Shown here: piece after piece, positions 50,184 through 58,514 of the stretch | How the letters are laid out: each line of letters starts with the position of its first letter | How positions within the stretch are numbered: the stretch's first letter is position 1 | Translations under genes and position numbers: made by a program | The notes under the pieces: model-generated | Seen by the model: the letters and a program-made list of their open reading frames with translations, nothing else | What the model was told of the DNA's origin: nothing | Database searches by the model: none | From: Pseudoduganella violacea | GTDB taxonomy: Bacteria > Pseudomonadota > Gammaproteobacteria > Burkholderiales > Burkholderiaceae_D | Assembly: GCF_014191875.1 (NCBI RefSeq) | Contig: NZ_JACHXD010000016.1 | Span: 62,001 to 126,000 of the forward strand | Length of the DNA stretch: 64,000 nucleotides | Direction of reading: 5' to 3'

Positions 50184-51046
50184 CGCCGCAGCTCGCTCTC
50201 GGCGATCTGTTCCAGCTCGCCGCTGCGCTTCATCTCGTTCAGCACGACGTTGAACTGGCGCACGAACTCCGATTTGAAGGGATAGCGCAGCGGGTCCACG
50301 CGGGTGAACCCCAGGTAGCCGAATTCCTGGCTGATGATCGTGGCCTCCACCACATTGCCGGTCTTTTGATAGGCCTTCTCGGTGCGGATGCGGGCCAGCG
50401 CGTTCTGGATCGCGTGGCGGTCGTTCATATAGCAATCGAGCCGTCCCACCAGCAGCTTGCGCAGGTTTTCTTCGGTGCCGCGCGCCTCGTTCAGCGTGAT
50501 CTTGCCCTGCTTGAGCGCCTGGTCGAATTCCTTGCCGCCGATTAGATAGCCGGTATTCCTGCCGATGTGCAGCCCCAGATAGTCGTCCGGCCAGCGGCTG
50601 AGCGGGCCCTTGGGCGCCACGCTATCGTTGCAGAACAGGGACACGCTCTCATTGAAGATGGGGGCGGAATAGTCCATATACGGCCGCTCGTCCGGACGGT
50701 AGTAGGGCGGCGTGAGGGCGAAAGCTTCGCCCATTTCCACCATTTTCAGGCCGCGCTTCCAAGGCACGGGAAGCACCTGCACCTTATAGGCCGGCATGCG
50801 CGCGAAAGCCTTGCGCAGAATGCCGGGATAGACGCCGCGCGCTTCGCCATTGAGGGAATAGGAATAAGGCGGATAGGCGTCGTCGGCATAGACCACCACT
50901 TCAACCTGGTCGGCCGCCGCCGCGCCGCCACCCAGCAAGGCCGCCAACAGGACGCCGGCGGCCGCGATACGGCAGCGGACTATTTGATGTCCTTGATGGC
51001 GTCCTGGTACTCCTTGGACTTTTTCACCTTGCCGATGGCCGCCCAT
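50180..51046 (-). CDS. Periplasmic solute-binding protein, family 3-like
   Basis: The body from VEVVVYADDAYPPYSYSLNG onwards (FARMPAYKVQVLPVPWKRGL, LTPPYYRPDERPYMDYSAPI, LGLHIGRNTGYLIGG, RGTEENLRKLLVGRLDCYM) is an SBP_bac_3-type protein, with a signal segment RIAAAGVLLAALLGGGAAAA. No ATG or GTG lies just before the signal. The nearest is ATG 51046, inside the end of the preceding SBP gene, which adds a 23-residue basic tail, so the true start is uncertain. A second solute-binding protein precedes it by overlap. Its stop overlaps the convergent AraC stop by 4 bp. Confidence 0.7.
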   Translation of the reverse strand: MGGHRQGEKVQGVPGRHQGHQIVRCRIAAAGVLLAALLGGGAAAADQVEVVVYADDAYPPYSYSLNGEARGVYPGILRKAFARMPAYKVQVLPVPWKRGLKMVEMGEAFALTPPYYRPDERPYMDYSAPIFNESVSLFCNDSVAPKGPLSRWPDDYLGLHIGRNTGYLIGGKEFDQALKQGKITLNEARGTEENLRKLLVGRLDCYMNDRHAIQNALARIRTEKAYQKTGNVVEATIISQEFGYLGFTRVDPLRYPFKSEFVRQFNVVLNEMKRSGELEQIAESELRR

Positions 51047-51738
51047 AGCGCTTCAACTTTCTCCTTGTTTGCCGCGTAATAGGTTTTGGATACGGGAGCG
51101 TAGAAATCTGCCGTCATGAATTGCTTGGGCAGGGCTTCGACCTTGTCGCTGAACTCCTTGCGCGTGGCGAGCAAGGCGTTCATCTCGCCATCGAAGCCCA
51201 GCAGGATTTCGCCCTGGCCGGCGATCAGCTTATGGAAATTGCGCGCCGGCTCCTTGGTATTGTCATCATACGGCACATTCATGGATTTCAGGCGATCCGA
51301 AATGGTGGCGAAGCCGGAAGGGATCAGCACCGGTTTGCTGACGTTCTGGAATTTGCTGCCGTCCCAGCCGGCATTGCTGCCCTTGATGCGATAAGCCAGG
51401 ATGTCCATGCGCGCCAGCGCGGCGGCGGTGTTCGGTTTGTCGCCCTGCATCGGGTAGGCCGCGTATTCAGCGTGGAAGGGCGTAAAGCCGGCGTTGACCA
51501 AGCCGCTCGTGGCGCCGCTGCGCACTTCGTCGATGCAGCGTTTCCATGGTGCTACTTTCATTGTTACCGGTACATTTGCCTGCTTGGCCGCCATCTTGAT
51601 CAGCACCTGCATGGTGCCGTCCTTGGCGGGGAAGGTATAGGGCGCCGCAGCCTGGTCTTCAACGCAAAGAACCATGGCATCCTGGCAGAAGGCGGAGACG
51701 GGCAAGGCGAGCAGCAGGGCGCTGGCGAGAGCTTTCAT
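50980..51738 (-). CDS. Periplasmic solute-binding protein, family 3-like
   Basis: The ATG at 51738 (MKALASALLLALPVSAF) follows GGAGAAG, giving 252 residues with a signal peptide cleaved near FCQDAM. The body has VLCVEDQAAAPYTFPAKDG, MKVAPWKRCIDEVRSGATSG and AYPMQGDKP, like SBP_bac_3 proteins of amino-acid or polyamine uptake. No permease or ATPase is nearby. It sits between the porin (40 bp upstream) and another SBP, so the set may capture a solute for signalling or for a distant transporter. Confidence 0.8.
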   Translation of the reverse strand: MKALASALLLALPVSAFCQDAMVLCVEDQAAAPYTFPAKDGTMQVLIKMAAKQANVPVTMKVAPWKRCIDEVRSGATSGLVNAGFTPFHAEYAAYPMQGDKPNTAAALARMDILAYRIKGSNAGWDGSKFQNVSKPVLIPSGFATISDRLKSMNVPYDDNTKEPARNFHKLIAGQGEILLGFDGEMNALLATRKEFSDKVEALPKQFMTADFYAPVSKTYYAANKEKVEALWAAIGKVKKSKEYQDAIKDIK

Positions 51739-51778
51739 AGGAAACTTCTCCATTGGACGAGGATGGTTGAACAGGGAC

Positions 51779-52774
51779 TTAGAACTTATGGTTGATGCCG
51801 GCCGCAAACCCGCGCTTGCCGCTGCCGACTTCGATGGCATTGCCGACCGTGAACGGGGCGCCATTCTTATTGTTGATGCGCGAGTAAGAACTGTATAAAT
51901 CAGTGCGTTTCGACAGCGCGAAGGTATAGCCGATCGCCGCCTGGTTGGCATCCTGGTCCAGGATGCTGCGGTCCTTATGCTGTATCCAGGACACGAGATA
52001 GGTGGACGGCCCGTGCTCGCAGGTGGCGCCGACGATCAGGTCGCGGCTGTCCATGGCCATGGCCGGGTCTTTGTTGACGGCGTAGCCGAGCGCGCCCTTG
52101 AACGCGCCCACCTGGTAGGTGGCGCCGGCGAAGCTGACCTTGTTGCGGCTGCTGCCCGTGGCGTCTTCCAGATTGCGGTGGGCGAAGACGGCGAACAGCG
52201 GGCCGCGCTGGTATTCCAGGGCCAGGCCGGTTTCGCGCTTGGCCTTGCTGTTGCCCGGCGTTTCGCCCGGGGCATAGGTCAGGCTGGCCTTGAAGCCCTG
52301 CATCGTGGGCGTGGTGTAGTAGACGCCGTTGCTGGTGCGGAAATCCGAGAACATGATGTTCGAATAGGCGCCCTCGTGGCCGCCGCCGAAGGGATCGACA
52401 TCCATCAGCGCATACGTCAGCAGATTGAATTGCCGCCCCAGCTTGATGGTGCCAAAGCCGCCGCTCAGCCCGACCAGGCTTTGGCGGCCGAACGCCAGGC
52501 CGCCCGGCCGGCTGCCGCCGGTATCGCCGGCAATGCCGCTTTCGAGCACGAACAGGGCCTGCAGGCCGCCGCCCAGATTCTCCGTGCCTTTGAAGCCCAG
52601 GCGCGACCCGGCTTCGACCCCGCTTTGCACGGTCCAACCGGCCGCCTTCGGTCCGCCGCTTTCGTGCACGATGCCCAGGTCCATCGAGCCGTAGACGGTG
52701 ATATTGGTTTGCGCGCCGGCGCCGCCGGCTGCCAGAACAAGGGTGGACATCAAGATGCAATGGCTGGTTTTCAT
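51779..52774 (-). CDS. Gram-negative porin (beta-proteobacterial Porin_4 type)
   Basis: The 331-residue protein has a signal peptide (cleaved near GAGAQTN). The barrel pattern starts SVTLYG-like NITVYGSMDLGIVHESGG and includes GSRLGFKGTENLGGGLQALF, AFGRQSLVGLSGGFGTIKLG and the C-terminal GFAAGINHKF with terminal Phe. It forms trimeric diffusion channels in the outer membrane. It is followed by two SBP genes on the same strand, 40 bp apart, so the cluster may be a nutrient-acquisition unit. Confidence 0.92.
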   Translation of the reverse strand: MKTSHCILMSTLVLAAGGAGAQTNITVYGSMDLGIVHESGGPKAAGWTVQSGVEAGSRLGFKGTENLGGGLQALFVLESGIAGDTGGSRPGGLAFGRQSLVGLSGGFGTIKLGRQFNLLTYALMDVDPFGGGHEGAYSNIMFSDFRTSNGVYYTTPTMQGFKASLTYAPGETPGNSKAKRETGLALEYQRGPLFAVFAHRNLEDATGSSRNKVSFAGATYQVGAFKGALGYAVNKDPAMAMDSRDLIVGATCEHGPSTYLVSWIQHKDRSILDQDANQAAIGYTFALSKRTDLYSSYSRINNKNGAPFTVGNAIEVGSGKRGFAAGINHKF

Positions 52775-52978
52775 TGGTCGTCTCCGTCGCTGGCTGGTTG
52801 GCTTGCGGAATCGATTATGGCCATACGCCCCGTAACTTCAACGTTTTTTGGAAAAACGCGACAGCCTTGGGGAGATTTTTTTTGCTGTTCTTATGGAAGT
52901 GGCAAGAAAGACTGCAAGGACGTTAACAAAAGCGCCTGCTAGCGTGGCGAAAGCGCCACCATGCGCAAAAAAAGCAAA

Positions 52979-52997
52979 ACGGGGGCCAGGCCCCCGT
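52979..52997 (-). terminator. Rho-independent terminator after doxX
   Basis: ACGGGGGCC (52979-52987) and GGCCCCCGT (52989-52997) form a perfect 9-bp stem with a single-base centre. On the minus strand it is followed by TTTTGCTTTTTTTG. It closes the pirin-doxX transcript 20 bp after the doxX stop. The rest of the 242-bp gap 52775-53016 holds no gene. Confidence 0.8.
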
Positions 52998-53016
52998 GCT
53001 AGAAATGCTTGCCGAA

Positions 53017-53457
53017 TCAGATGCGGGCCAGCACTTGCGGTGCGCCGCGACGGGCATCAAGGCTCAGGCTGCCTGGGCCGAAGGCGGCGATTTGCAGCAG
53101 GCCGCCAGCCATGGCGAGGTTTTTCAGCAGGTGGATCAGCTGGTTCTGGTCGCCGATGGCGTTATGGAACAGCACGGCCGTCACCACCGAGAAGGCGGCC
53201 AGACCGAGCGCCACCAGACGAGTCTGGAAACCGAAGGCCAGCAGCAGGCCGCCAATCAGTTCGACGCCGATGGCGCCGGCCAGGCCGAGGACCGGGAAGG
53301 GCAGGCCCATGGCCGAGATGTAGCCCATGGTGGCGGCCGGCGCCGAGATTTTGCCGACGGCGCTGAAGACGAAGATCAGGGCCATCAGCAGGCGGCCAGC
53401 TAAAGGCAGGACGGCGGTGTTCAGGGCGTTGTTGTTGATGTTGTTAGCGTTGTTCAT
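53017..53457 (-). CDS. DoxX-family membrane protein
   Basis: I chose ATG 53457 (MNNANNINNNALNTA), 7 bases after GGAG; ATG 53463 is too close. The 146-residue protein has four TM helices with LPLAGRLLMALIFVFSAVGK, GAIGVELIGGLLLAFGFQTR and FHNAIGDQNQLIHLLKNLAM, the DoxX/YphA pattern. An unusual Asn-rich N-terminus precedes TM1. It follows the pirin gene by 60 bp, a frequent pairing in oxidative-stress loci. Confidence 0.9.
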   Translation of the reverse strand: MNNANNINNNALNTAVLPLAGRLLMALIFVFSAVGKISAPAATMGYISAMGLPFPVLGLAGAIGVELIGGLLLAFGFQTRLVALGLAAFSVVTAVLFHNAIGDQNQLIHLLKNLAMAGGLLQIAAFGPGSLSLDARRGAPQVLARI

Positions 53458-53517
53458 GGTCATGCTCCTATATAAATGATGTAAATCGTTTTCGGTCTTG
53501 CTTGATCTGGCATTCTT

Positions 53518-54345
53518 TTACTGCGCCAGGCGCAGCTGCCTGCCCAGTTCCTGGATGCGGGCTTCGCCCCGGCGCAGGGCGGCGGCGCTGCTGTGCACCG
53601 AGTAATAGCCCAGCACCAGTTCATGCGGATGCTTGGCGGCCGACCCCAGCACGAATTCGGTATCGTGTTCGGCGTGGAAGTCCAGGGCCGCCTCGGATTC
53701 CTCGAACACGGCGATTTCCTTGCCCAGCACCGCGTCTGACACATGCAGCTTGCCGCTGGCCAGCGCCACCCAGGCCACCTGGTGCCCCGCGGGCGGCTGG
53801 TAAGACCAGCTTTCGCCGGCCTTCAGCTTCACATGCAGGTAGTTCAGCGGCGCGGCGTATTGCAGCGGGCTGCGCGCCTGGCCGTACTGGCCGATCAGCA
53901 CGCGCGCCGGTCCTGCGGAAGGAATCTCCCCGGGCGCCAGGTACAGGCTTTCGGATGGACCGTTTTCCTCGTCCTGGGGCAGGGCCAGCCAAAGCTGGAA
54001 GCCTTGCACGCGCTGGCCGGGAGCGGCGCTGCCGCCGTGCCAGATGCCGCCGCCCGCCTTCATCCACTCCACGCCGCCGGCGCCGAACTGGCCGCTGGCG
54101 CCGCTGGTATCGACATAGTCGATGGTGCCGGAACGCACCAGCGTCACCGTGGCGATGCCGGAATGGGGGTGCAGGCCGGCGCGCGGGCCGCCGCGCGATT
54201 CCATGTCGAAGTCGTCGAGAAAGACGAAAGGCTTGATCATCTCGCCCACATCCGCAGGGCTGGCCAGGCGGTTGAACCAGCTGCGCTGGCTGCCCAGACT
54301 GCGGTAGCGGATCTGCCTTGCTGTCGGTTTGAGGACTGCATTCAT
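53518..54345 (-). CDS. Pirin-family protein
   Basis: The ATG at 54345 (MNAVLKPTARQIRYRSLG) follows CAGGAGACAGC. The 275-residue bicupin has the metal-binding N-terminal cupin with GLHPHSGIATVTLV and the Glu/His residues of EWMKAGGGIWHGGSA, as in pirins with quercetinase-like activity. The C-terminal cupin is weaker. It is divergent from a LysR gene and followed by doxX. It may have a role in redox or electrophile stress. Confidence 0.92.
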   Translation of the reverse strand: MNAVLKPTARQIRYRSLGSQRSWFNRLASPADVGEMIKPFVFLDDFDMESRGGPRAGLHPHSGIATVTLVRSGTIDYVDTSGASGQFGAGGVEWMKAGGGIWHGGSAAPGQRVQGFQLWLALPQDEENGPSESLYLAPGEIPSAGPARVLIGQYGQARSPLQYAAPLNYLHVKLKAGESWSYQPPAGHQVAWVALASGKLHVSDAVLGKEIAVFEESEAALDFHAEHDTEFVLGSAAKHPHELVLGYYSVHSSAAALRRGEARIQELGRQLRLAQ

Positions 54346-54447
54346 TTGCTGTCTCCTGTTTCGTTGATCGATGAGTGAATGATAGGGATTGGACATCCAT
54401 CGCGGAAGCCTATATATTTGGATGGAATGTATCGAAAGGAGCGATAG

Positions 54448-55353
54448 ATGCTTGACGGGATGTCCATGGACCAGCTGCGCACTTTCGTCGCGGCGGCCGA
54501 TGAAGGCAGTTTTTCGGCGGCCGGGCGCAAACTGCGGCGCGCGCAGTCGGTGGTGAGCCAGACCCTGGCCAATCTGGAAGCGCAGGTCGGTTTCGCCCTG
54601 TTCGAACGCAGCGGGCGCTATCCCAAGCTGACCGAGCCGGGTTACGCGCTGCTGCTGCACGCGCGCAGCGCCATCGCCAGCATGGACGATTTCAAGGCCA
54701 AGGCGCGTTCGCTGGCGGAGGGGCTGGAGGCCGAGCTGTCGGTGGCGGTGGACGTGATGTACCCGATCGGCTGCCTGACCGAGGCGGTGCACGCCTTCCA
54801 GCAGCAGTTTCCCGGCATGCCGCTGCGGGTGCATGTGGAAGCCCTGGGCGCGGTGGTGCAGCCGGTGCTCGATGGCCGCTGCCGCTTCGCCATCATGGGT
54901 TCCTTCCCCGAGGTGCCGCAGGGCTGCGCCGCCGAATTCCTGCAGGCGGTGCCGGTGGTGACGGTGGCTGCGCCCAGCCATCCTCTGGCCGGGCTGAAGC
55001 CGCCCATTTCGCGCCAGGAGGCGGCCGGCCATGTGCAATTGATCCTGACCGACCGCTCGGAGCTGACGGCGGGCCGCCAGTTCGGCGTGGCCGGCAAGCA
55101 GAACTGGCGCCTGGCCGACCTGGGCGCCAAGCATGCCTTCCTCAAGGCCGGCCTAGGCTGGGGCAATATGCCGCTGCATATGGTGGAGGAGGATCTCGCC
55201 GCCGGCCGGCTGCAGCGCATCGAGATCGAACCCAGCCCGGTGATGGGGCCGTTCTTCTCGATGTACGCGCTGCACCGCAAGGACGCGCCGCCGGGGCCGG
55301 CGGCGCGCTGGTTCATCGATTGGCTGAAGCGGCACGGTTCGCCGCAGGATTAA
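54448..55353 (+). CDS. LysR-family transcriptional regulator
   Basis: The 301-residue protein has the winged HTH in the first 60 residues (MDQLRTFVAAADEGSFSAAG, RRAQSVVSQTLANLEAQVG) and a LysR substrate-binding domain. It is the divergent neighbour of pirin-doxX, which it most likely controls. The 102-bp gap holds GACATCC and GGATGGAATGT segments that may be a half-site pair. AAAGGAG precedes the ATG by 6 bases. Its last 41 bp overlap the convergent diguanylate cyclase gene. Confidence 0.92.
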   Translation: MLDGMSMDQLRTFVAAADEGSFSAAGRKLRRAQSVVSQTLANLEAQVGFALFERSGRYPKLTEPGYALLLHARSAIASMDDFKAKARSLAEGLEAELSVAVDVMYPIGCLTEAVHAFQQQFPGMPLRVHVEALGAVVQPVLDGRCRFAIMGSFPEVPQGCAAEFLQAVPVVTVAAPSHPLAGLKPPISRQEAAGHVQLILTDRSELTAGRQFGVAGKQNWRLADLGAKHAFLKAGLGWGNMPLHMVEEDLAAGRLQRIEIEPSPVMGPFFSMYALHRKDAPPGPAARWFIDWLKRHGSPQD

Positions 55354-57724
55354 GCACGGGACGCGGGCCGGCCGGACGTTCGTCCACCACGTAGCCGTTG
55401 CGGCCATTGCGCTTGGCGTCGTACAGGGCGGCGTCGGCGCGCGCCAGCAGGCCGGCCGGGTTCTCGCCGGGACCGGCATGCACGGCGATGCCCACGCTGC
55501 AGGTGACTGGCAGCATGCCGGTTTGCAGATTGAAGGCGGGACGGATGGCGCCTACGATGCGTTCGGCCAGGGTGGTCGCCTCGTCCGGCGGCAGCACGTT
55601 TTCGAAGACGATGGCGAATTCGTCGCCCGCCAGGCGGGCCACGGTATCGGTGGAACGCACGCTGGCCGTCAGGCGCATGGCGAATTCTTTCAGCACATCG
55701 TCGCCGGCGCCGTGGCCCAGGGTGTCGTTGATGCTCTTGAAGTGGTCGATGTCCAGATAGGCCAGGGCCAGCGGGCTGTCGCGGCGGCGCGCGCGGTCCA
55801 GCGCCTGCTGCAGGGTTTCCTCGAACATGCGGCGGTTGGCGATGCCGGTCAGGGTGTCGCGCCGCGCCAGCTCGATCAATTGTTCCTCGACCGCCTTCAC
55901 ATGGGTCATATCGCTGGTCAGCACATACACGGCGGCCACGCTGCCGTCCTGGCGCAGGTCGGGGATCAGGGTCGAGGCCAGGATGCGCGACTCCTCGCCG
56001 ACCTTGGCCTTGGCCTCGTAGCTGGTGACTTCGCCCTGGAAAGCGCGGTCCAGGCAAGGCTTGGCGATGGCGTAATGCGCTTCGCCGATGGCGTCCACCA
56101 CGGGGCGGCCGGGCAGGGTGTTGGGGTCGACGCCGAGCCAGCGCTGGAAGGCCGCGTTACCGAACTGGAAGCGGTGGTCGGGGCCGATGGCCGATACCAG
56201 GGCCGGCAGGTGGTCGGTGATCAATTGCAGGCGCTTCTGGCTGGCGGCCTGCGTCAGCTCGGCCATCTTGCGCTCGGTGATGTCGTTGGCCATCACGTAG
56301 AAACCCGGCACGCTGCCGTCGGGCGCGAAATCGGGCACCATGTCCACCATCAGGTGCATATAGCGGCCCAGCTCCTCGCCTTCGCGCTCGACGTGCACGC
56401 GCTGGCCGGCCAATGCCGCCTCCATGCAGTCGCGCCAGCGCGCATCGACCTCGCCGCCGAAGACGTCGTTGACGGTGCGGCCCAGCAGGGACTTGGGATC
56501 GACGCCCAGCAGAAATTGGTAATGCTCGTTGGTGAAGCGGTAGCGCAGATCCTTGTCGATATACGAAATCAGGGCGGGAATATTGTCGGCGATGAGGCGC
56601 GCCCGCTTTTCGCTGGCTTCCAGCTGGCGCAGCGCGGCGTCGCGTTCGCGCACGTCCTCCACCAGGGCGGCGCCGAGTTCGCCGATTTCATCCTTGGCGC
56701 CCACATGCAGGGCTTCCAGGTCGGCATGGCCGTGGCGGATGTCGCCCAGGTGGGCGCGCAGGGTTTCCAGTGGACGCAAAAAGCGCAGCACCATGAGCCA
56801 GGCCAGCAAGCCGGCCAGCGCCGCGCACACGGAAGCGAGCAAGATGGCTTGCTGGCGCATCGCCTTCATCGGTGCAAAGGCTTCGCTGGTCGGATAGCGC
56901 GCCGCCGCGATCCAGTTGGTGCTGGCCAGGCGCTTGAAGGTGTAGATGCCGGGACCGTCGCCCTCCAGGCTTTCGGCCTCGGTCCAGCCCTCGAAGCCGG
57001 CCAGCGCCTTTTCCGTGGCCTGGTCGGTGCCGGAGCGCGAGGCGACATGACCCAGCAGGCGCGATTTATCGGGGTGGTTGACGATCACCCCGTCGCTGGT
57101 CATCACGTAGAGATAGCCGGTCTTCCCGGGCCGCAGCAGGTCGAATTGCTGAAAGAAGTCCGAGTGCAGCAGGTCGATGCTGCCGGCCAGCACGAACTGC
57201 ACCTCGCCTTTCTTATCCAGCAGCGGCTGGGTAATCAGCACTACCGGCAGATTCGACAGGCGGCTGCGCAGCGGCGGCGCGATCACGGCGCGCTTGGTGG
57301 ATAGGGTTTGCAGAAAGTAGGGGCGGCTGGACACATTGAGCGAGCGGCTCAGGCCCGAATCGCGCAGGCTGGCCACCAGTTCGCCGTCGCGCCCGAAGGC
57401 CACCACATTGGTGAATTCGGCCGAGACGGTGGCATGGGTCTGCAAGGCTTGGCGCAGCGCTTCCGGATCGCGGCGCGCCGCCTCGGGCAGGGACTCGGCC
57501 AGCGCGGCCAGCAGATTGAGGCGGTTTTTCAGCTGCTCGTCGATAAAGGCGGCGGCGCCGGACAGCAGATTGATTTGCTGGCTGCCGATCACACCCTTCA
57601 TATCGCGCTCGGCGACCGTGAGCGCCAGCGTGGTCACGATGGAAGTGGCCGCCAGCACGAGTACGACGACAAAGCTGGTCAGGCGAAATTTCAGACTGCG
57701 GGGCAGAAAGCCGGTCATAGCCAT
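55313..57724 (-). CDS. Diguanylate cyclase: dCACHE-HAMP-PAS-PAS-GGDEF
   Basis: I chose ATG 57724 (MAMTGFLPRSLKF), giving 803 residues; ATG 57718 is equally possible. TM1 lies at about 15-35, a dCACHE periplasmic domain at about 40-290 (FIDEQLKNRLNLLAALAESL, GKTGYLYVMTSDGVIVNHPD), and TM2 at about 295-320. A HAMP-like linker and two PAS domains follow, each ending in an MTHVKAVEEQ- or ITERKMAELT-type exit. The GGDEF domain reads RLAGDEFAIV, a permitted AGDEF active form, with the RxxD inhibitory site RSTD five residues before it. It makes c-di-GMP in response to a small ligand. Confidence 0.92.
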   Translation of the reverse strand: MAMTGFLPRSLKFRLTSFVVVLVLAATSIVTTLALTVAERDMKGVIGSQQINLLSGAAAFIDEQLKNRLNLLAALAESLPEAARRDPEALRQALQTHATVSAEFTNVVAFGRDGELVASLRDSGLSRSLNVSSRPYFLQTLSTKRAVIAPPLRSRLSNLPVVLITQPLLDKKGEVQFVLAGSIDLLHSDFFQQFDLLRPGKTGYLYVMTSDGVIVNHPDKSRLLGHVASRSGTDQATEKALAGFEGWTEAESLEGDGPGIYTFKRLASTNWIAAARYPTSEAFAPMKAMRQQAILLASVCAALAGLLAWLMVLRFLRPLETLRAHLGDIRHGHADLEALHVGAKDEIGELGAALVEDVRERDAALRQLEASEKRARLIADNIPALISYIDKDLRYRFTNEHYQFLLGVDPKSLLGRTVNDVFGGEVDARWRDCMEAALAGQRVHVEREGEELGRYMHLMVDMVPDFAPDGSVPGFYVMANDITERKMAELTQAASQKRLQLITDHLPALVSAIGPDHRFQFGNAAFQRWLGVDPNTLPGRPVVDAIGEAHYAIAKPCLDRAFQGEVTSYEAKAKVGEESRILASTLIPDLRQDGSVAAVYVLTSDMTHVKAVEEQLIELARRDTLTGIANRRMFEETLQQALDRARRRDSPLALAYLDIDHFKSINDTLGHGAGDDVLKEFAMRLTASVRSTDTVARLAGDEFAIVFENVLPPDEATTLAERIVGAIRPAFNLQTGMLPVTCSVGIAVHAGPGENPAGLLARADAALYDAKRNGRNGYVVDERPAGPRPVLNPAANRAASANR

Positions 57725-57839
57725 GGGCGGGTATCCAGCGGCGGGGTACACACGCAGTATTACACAGGTGTTGATTCGCCGCACGAAATTGCTGATAGGC
57801 ATTTATGCCGTGGACAGCAGCCCAGCTCAGCCTGCCTTA

Positions 57840-58514
57840 CTAGTCCGATGCATGCTGCCGGTCGTCTCGATAGCTTTTGCGTACCTGTTGCTCCGCTTGC
57901 TGCCAAGCGGTTTCCCACCGGTTCTCGGGCAGGGTGATGGCTGGCGCGCATTCCCCGCCCTGTGCGCAGTTCAGCTCGTTGAAGCCAAAAGCAATTGGCC
58001 AGCGCTGCTCATACCGGACCTGGCTTCTGAGCTGGCGCGCCATGGCAATACCCTGGCTTACCAGCGTTTCCGTTTGCTCGGGATATGCTTCAAAGAAGCT
58101 GACGGCTTGGTCGACCGCATCGGCGCCTGCAAGCAGAAAAGGCAGCCTGAACAGGACATAAGAGATTTCGCCACGGCCCGGTTCCGACGCGAAACGCAAA
58201 GTGTCGTACCAGCCCAGCGTGGCGTTGGCCACGATCAGCGGCAGTGTTTTTTCCAGGCCTTCGCGCGGCAGGTAGTGGGCGCCCAGGATTTCCATATGCT
58301 CCATCGGCGTGCGTTCTAAACGCCGGGCATTGAAGTCCGCCAGCACTTCATCATAGCGCTTGAGCGCGGCGGCATCGCCTCTGCGCACGCCTTCAACAAT
58401 TCGGATGAACTCGGCATACCGCTGCTGCCATGAGGGTTGGAAGGGAGCGCCCGCGTGGGCGGTTGACAGCAGCAGGGCGAACGGCAGGGCGAGACTCAGG
58501 GAGCGCAGTTTCAT
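57840..58514 (-). CDS. Uncharacterised exported protein translationally coupled to a chemoreceptor
   Basis: The 224-residue protein has a signal peptide (MKLRSLSLALPFALLLSTAH, cleaved near AHAGAP). The mature part is helical with EFIRIVEGVRRGDAAALKRY, MEHMEILGAHYLPREGL, YVLFRLPFLLAGADAVDQAV and NELNCAQGGECAPA (two Cys). No domain is recognised. Its ATG overlaps the MCP stop (ATGA), so it is made with the chemoreceptor and may be a periplasmic ligand-binding partner. Confidence 0.7.
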   Translation of the reverse strand: MKLRSLSLALPFALLLSTAHAGAPFQPSWQQRYAEFIRIVEGVRRGDAAALKRYDEVLADFNARRLERTPMEHMEILGAHYLPREGLEKTLPLIVANATLGWYDTLRFASEPGRGEISYVLFRLPFLLAGADAVDQAVSFFEAYPEQTETLVSQGIAMARQLRSQVRYEQRWPIAFGFNELNCAQGGECAPAITLPENRWETAWQQAEQQVRKSYRDDRQHASD

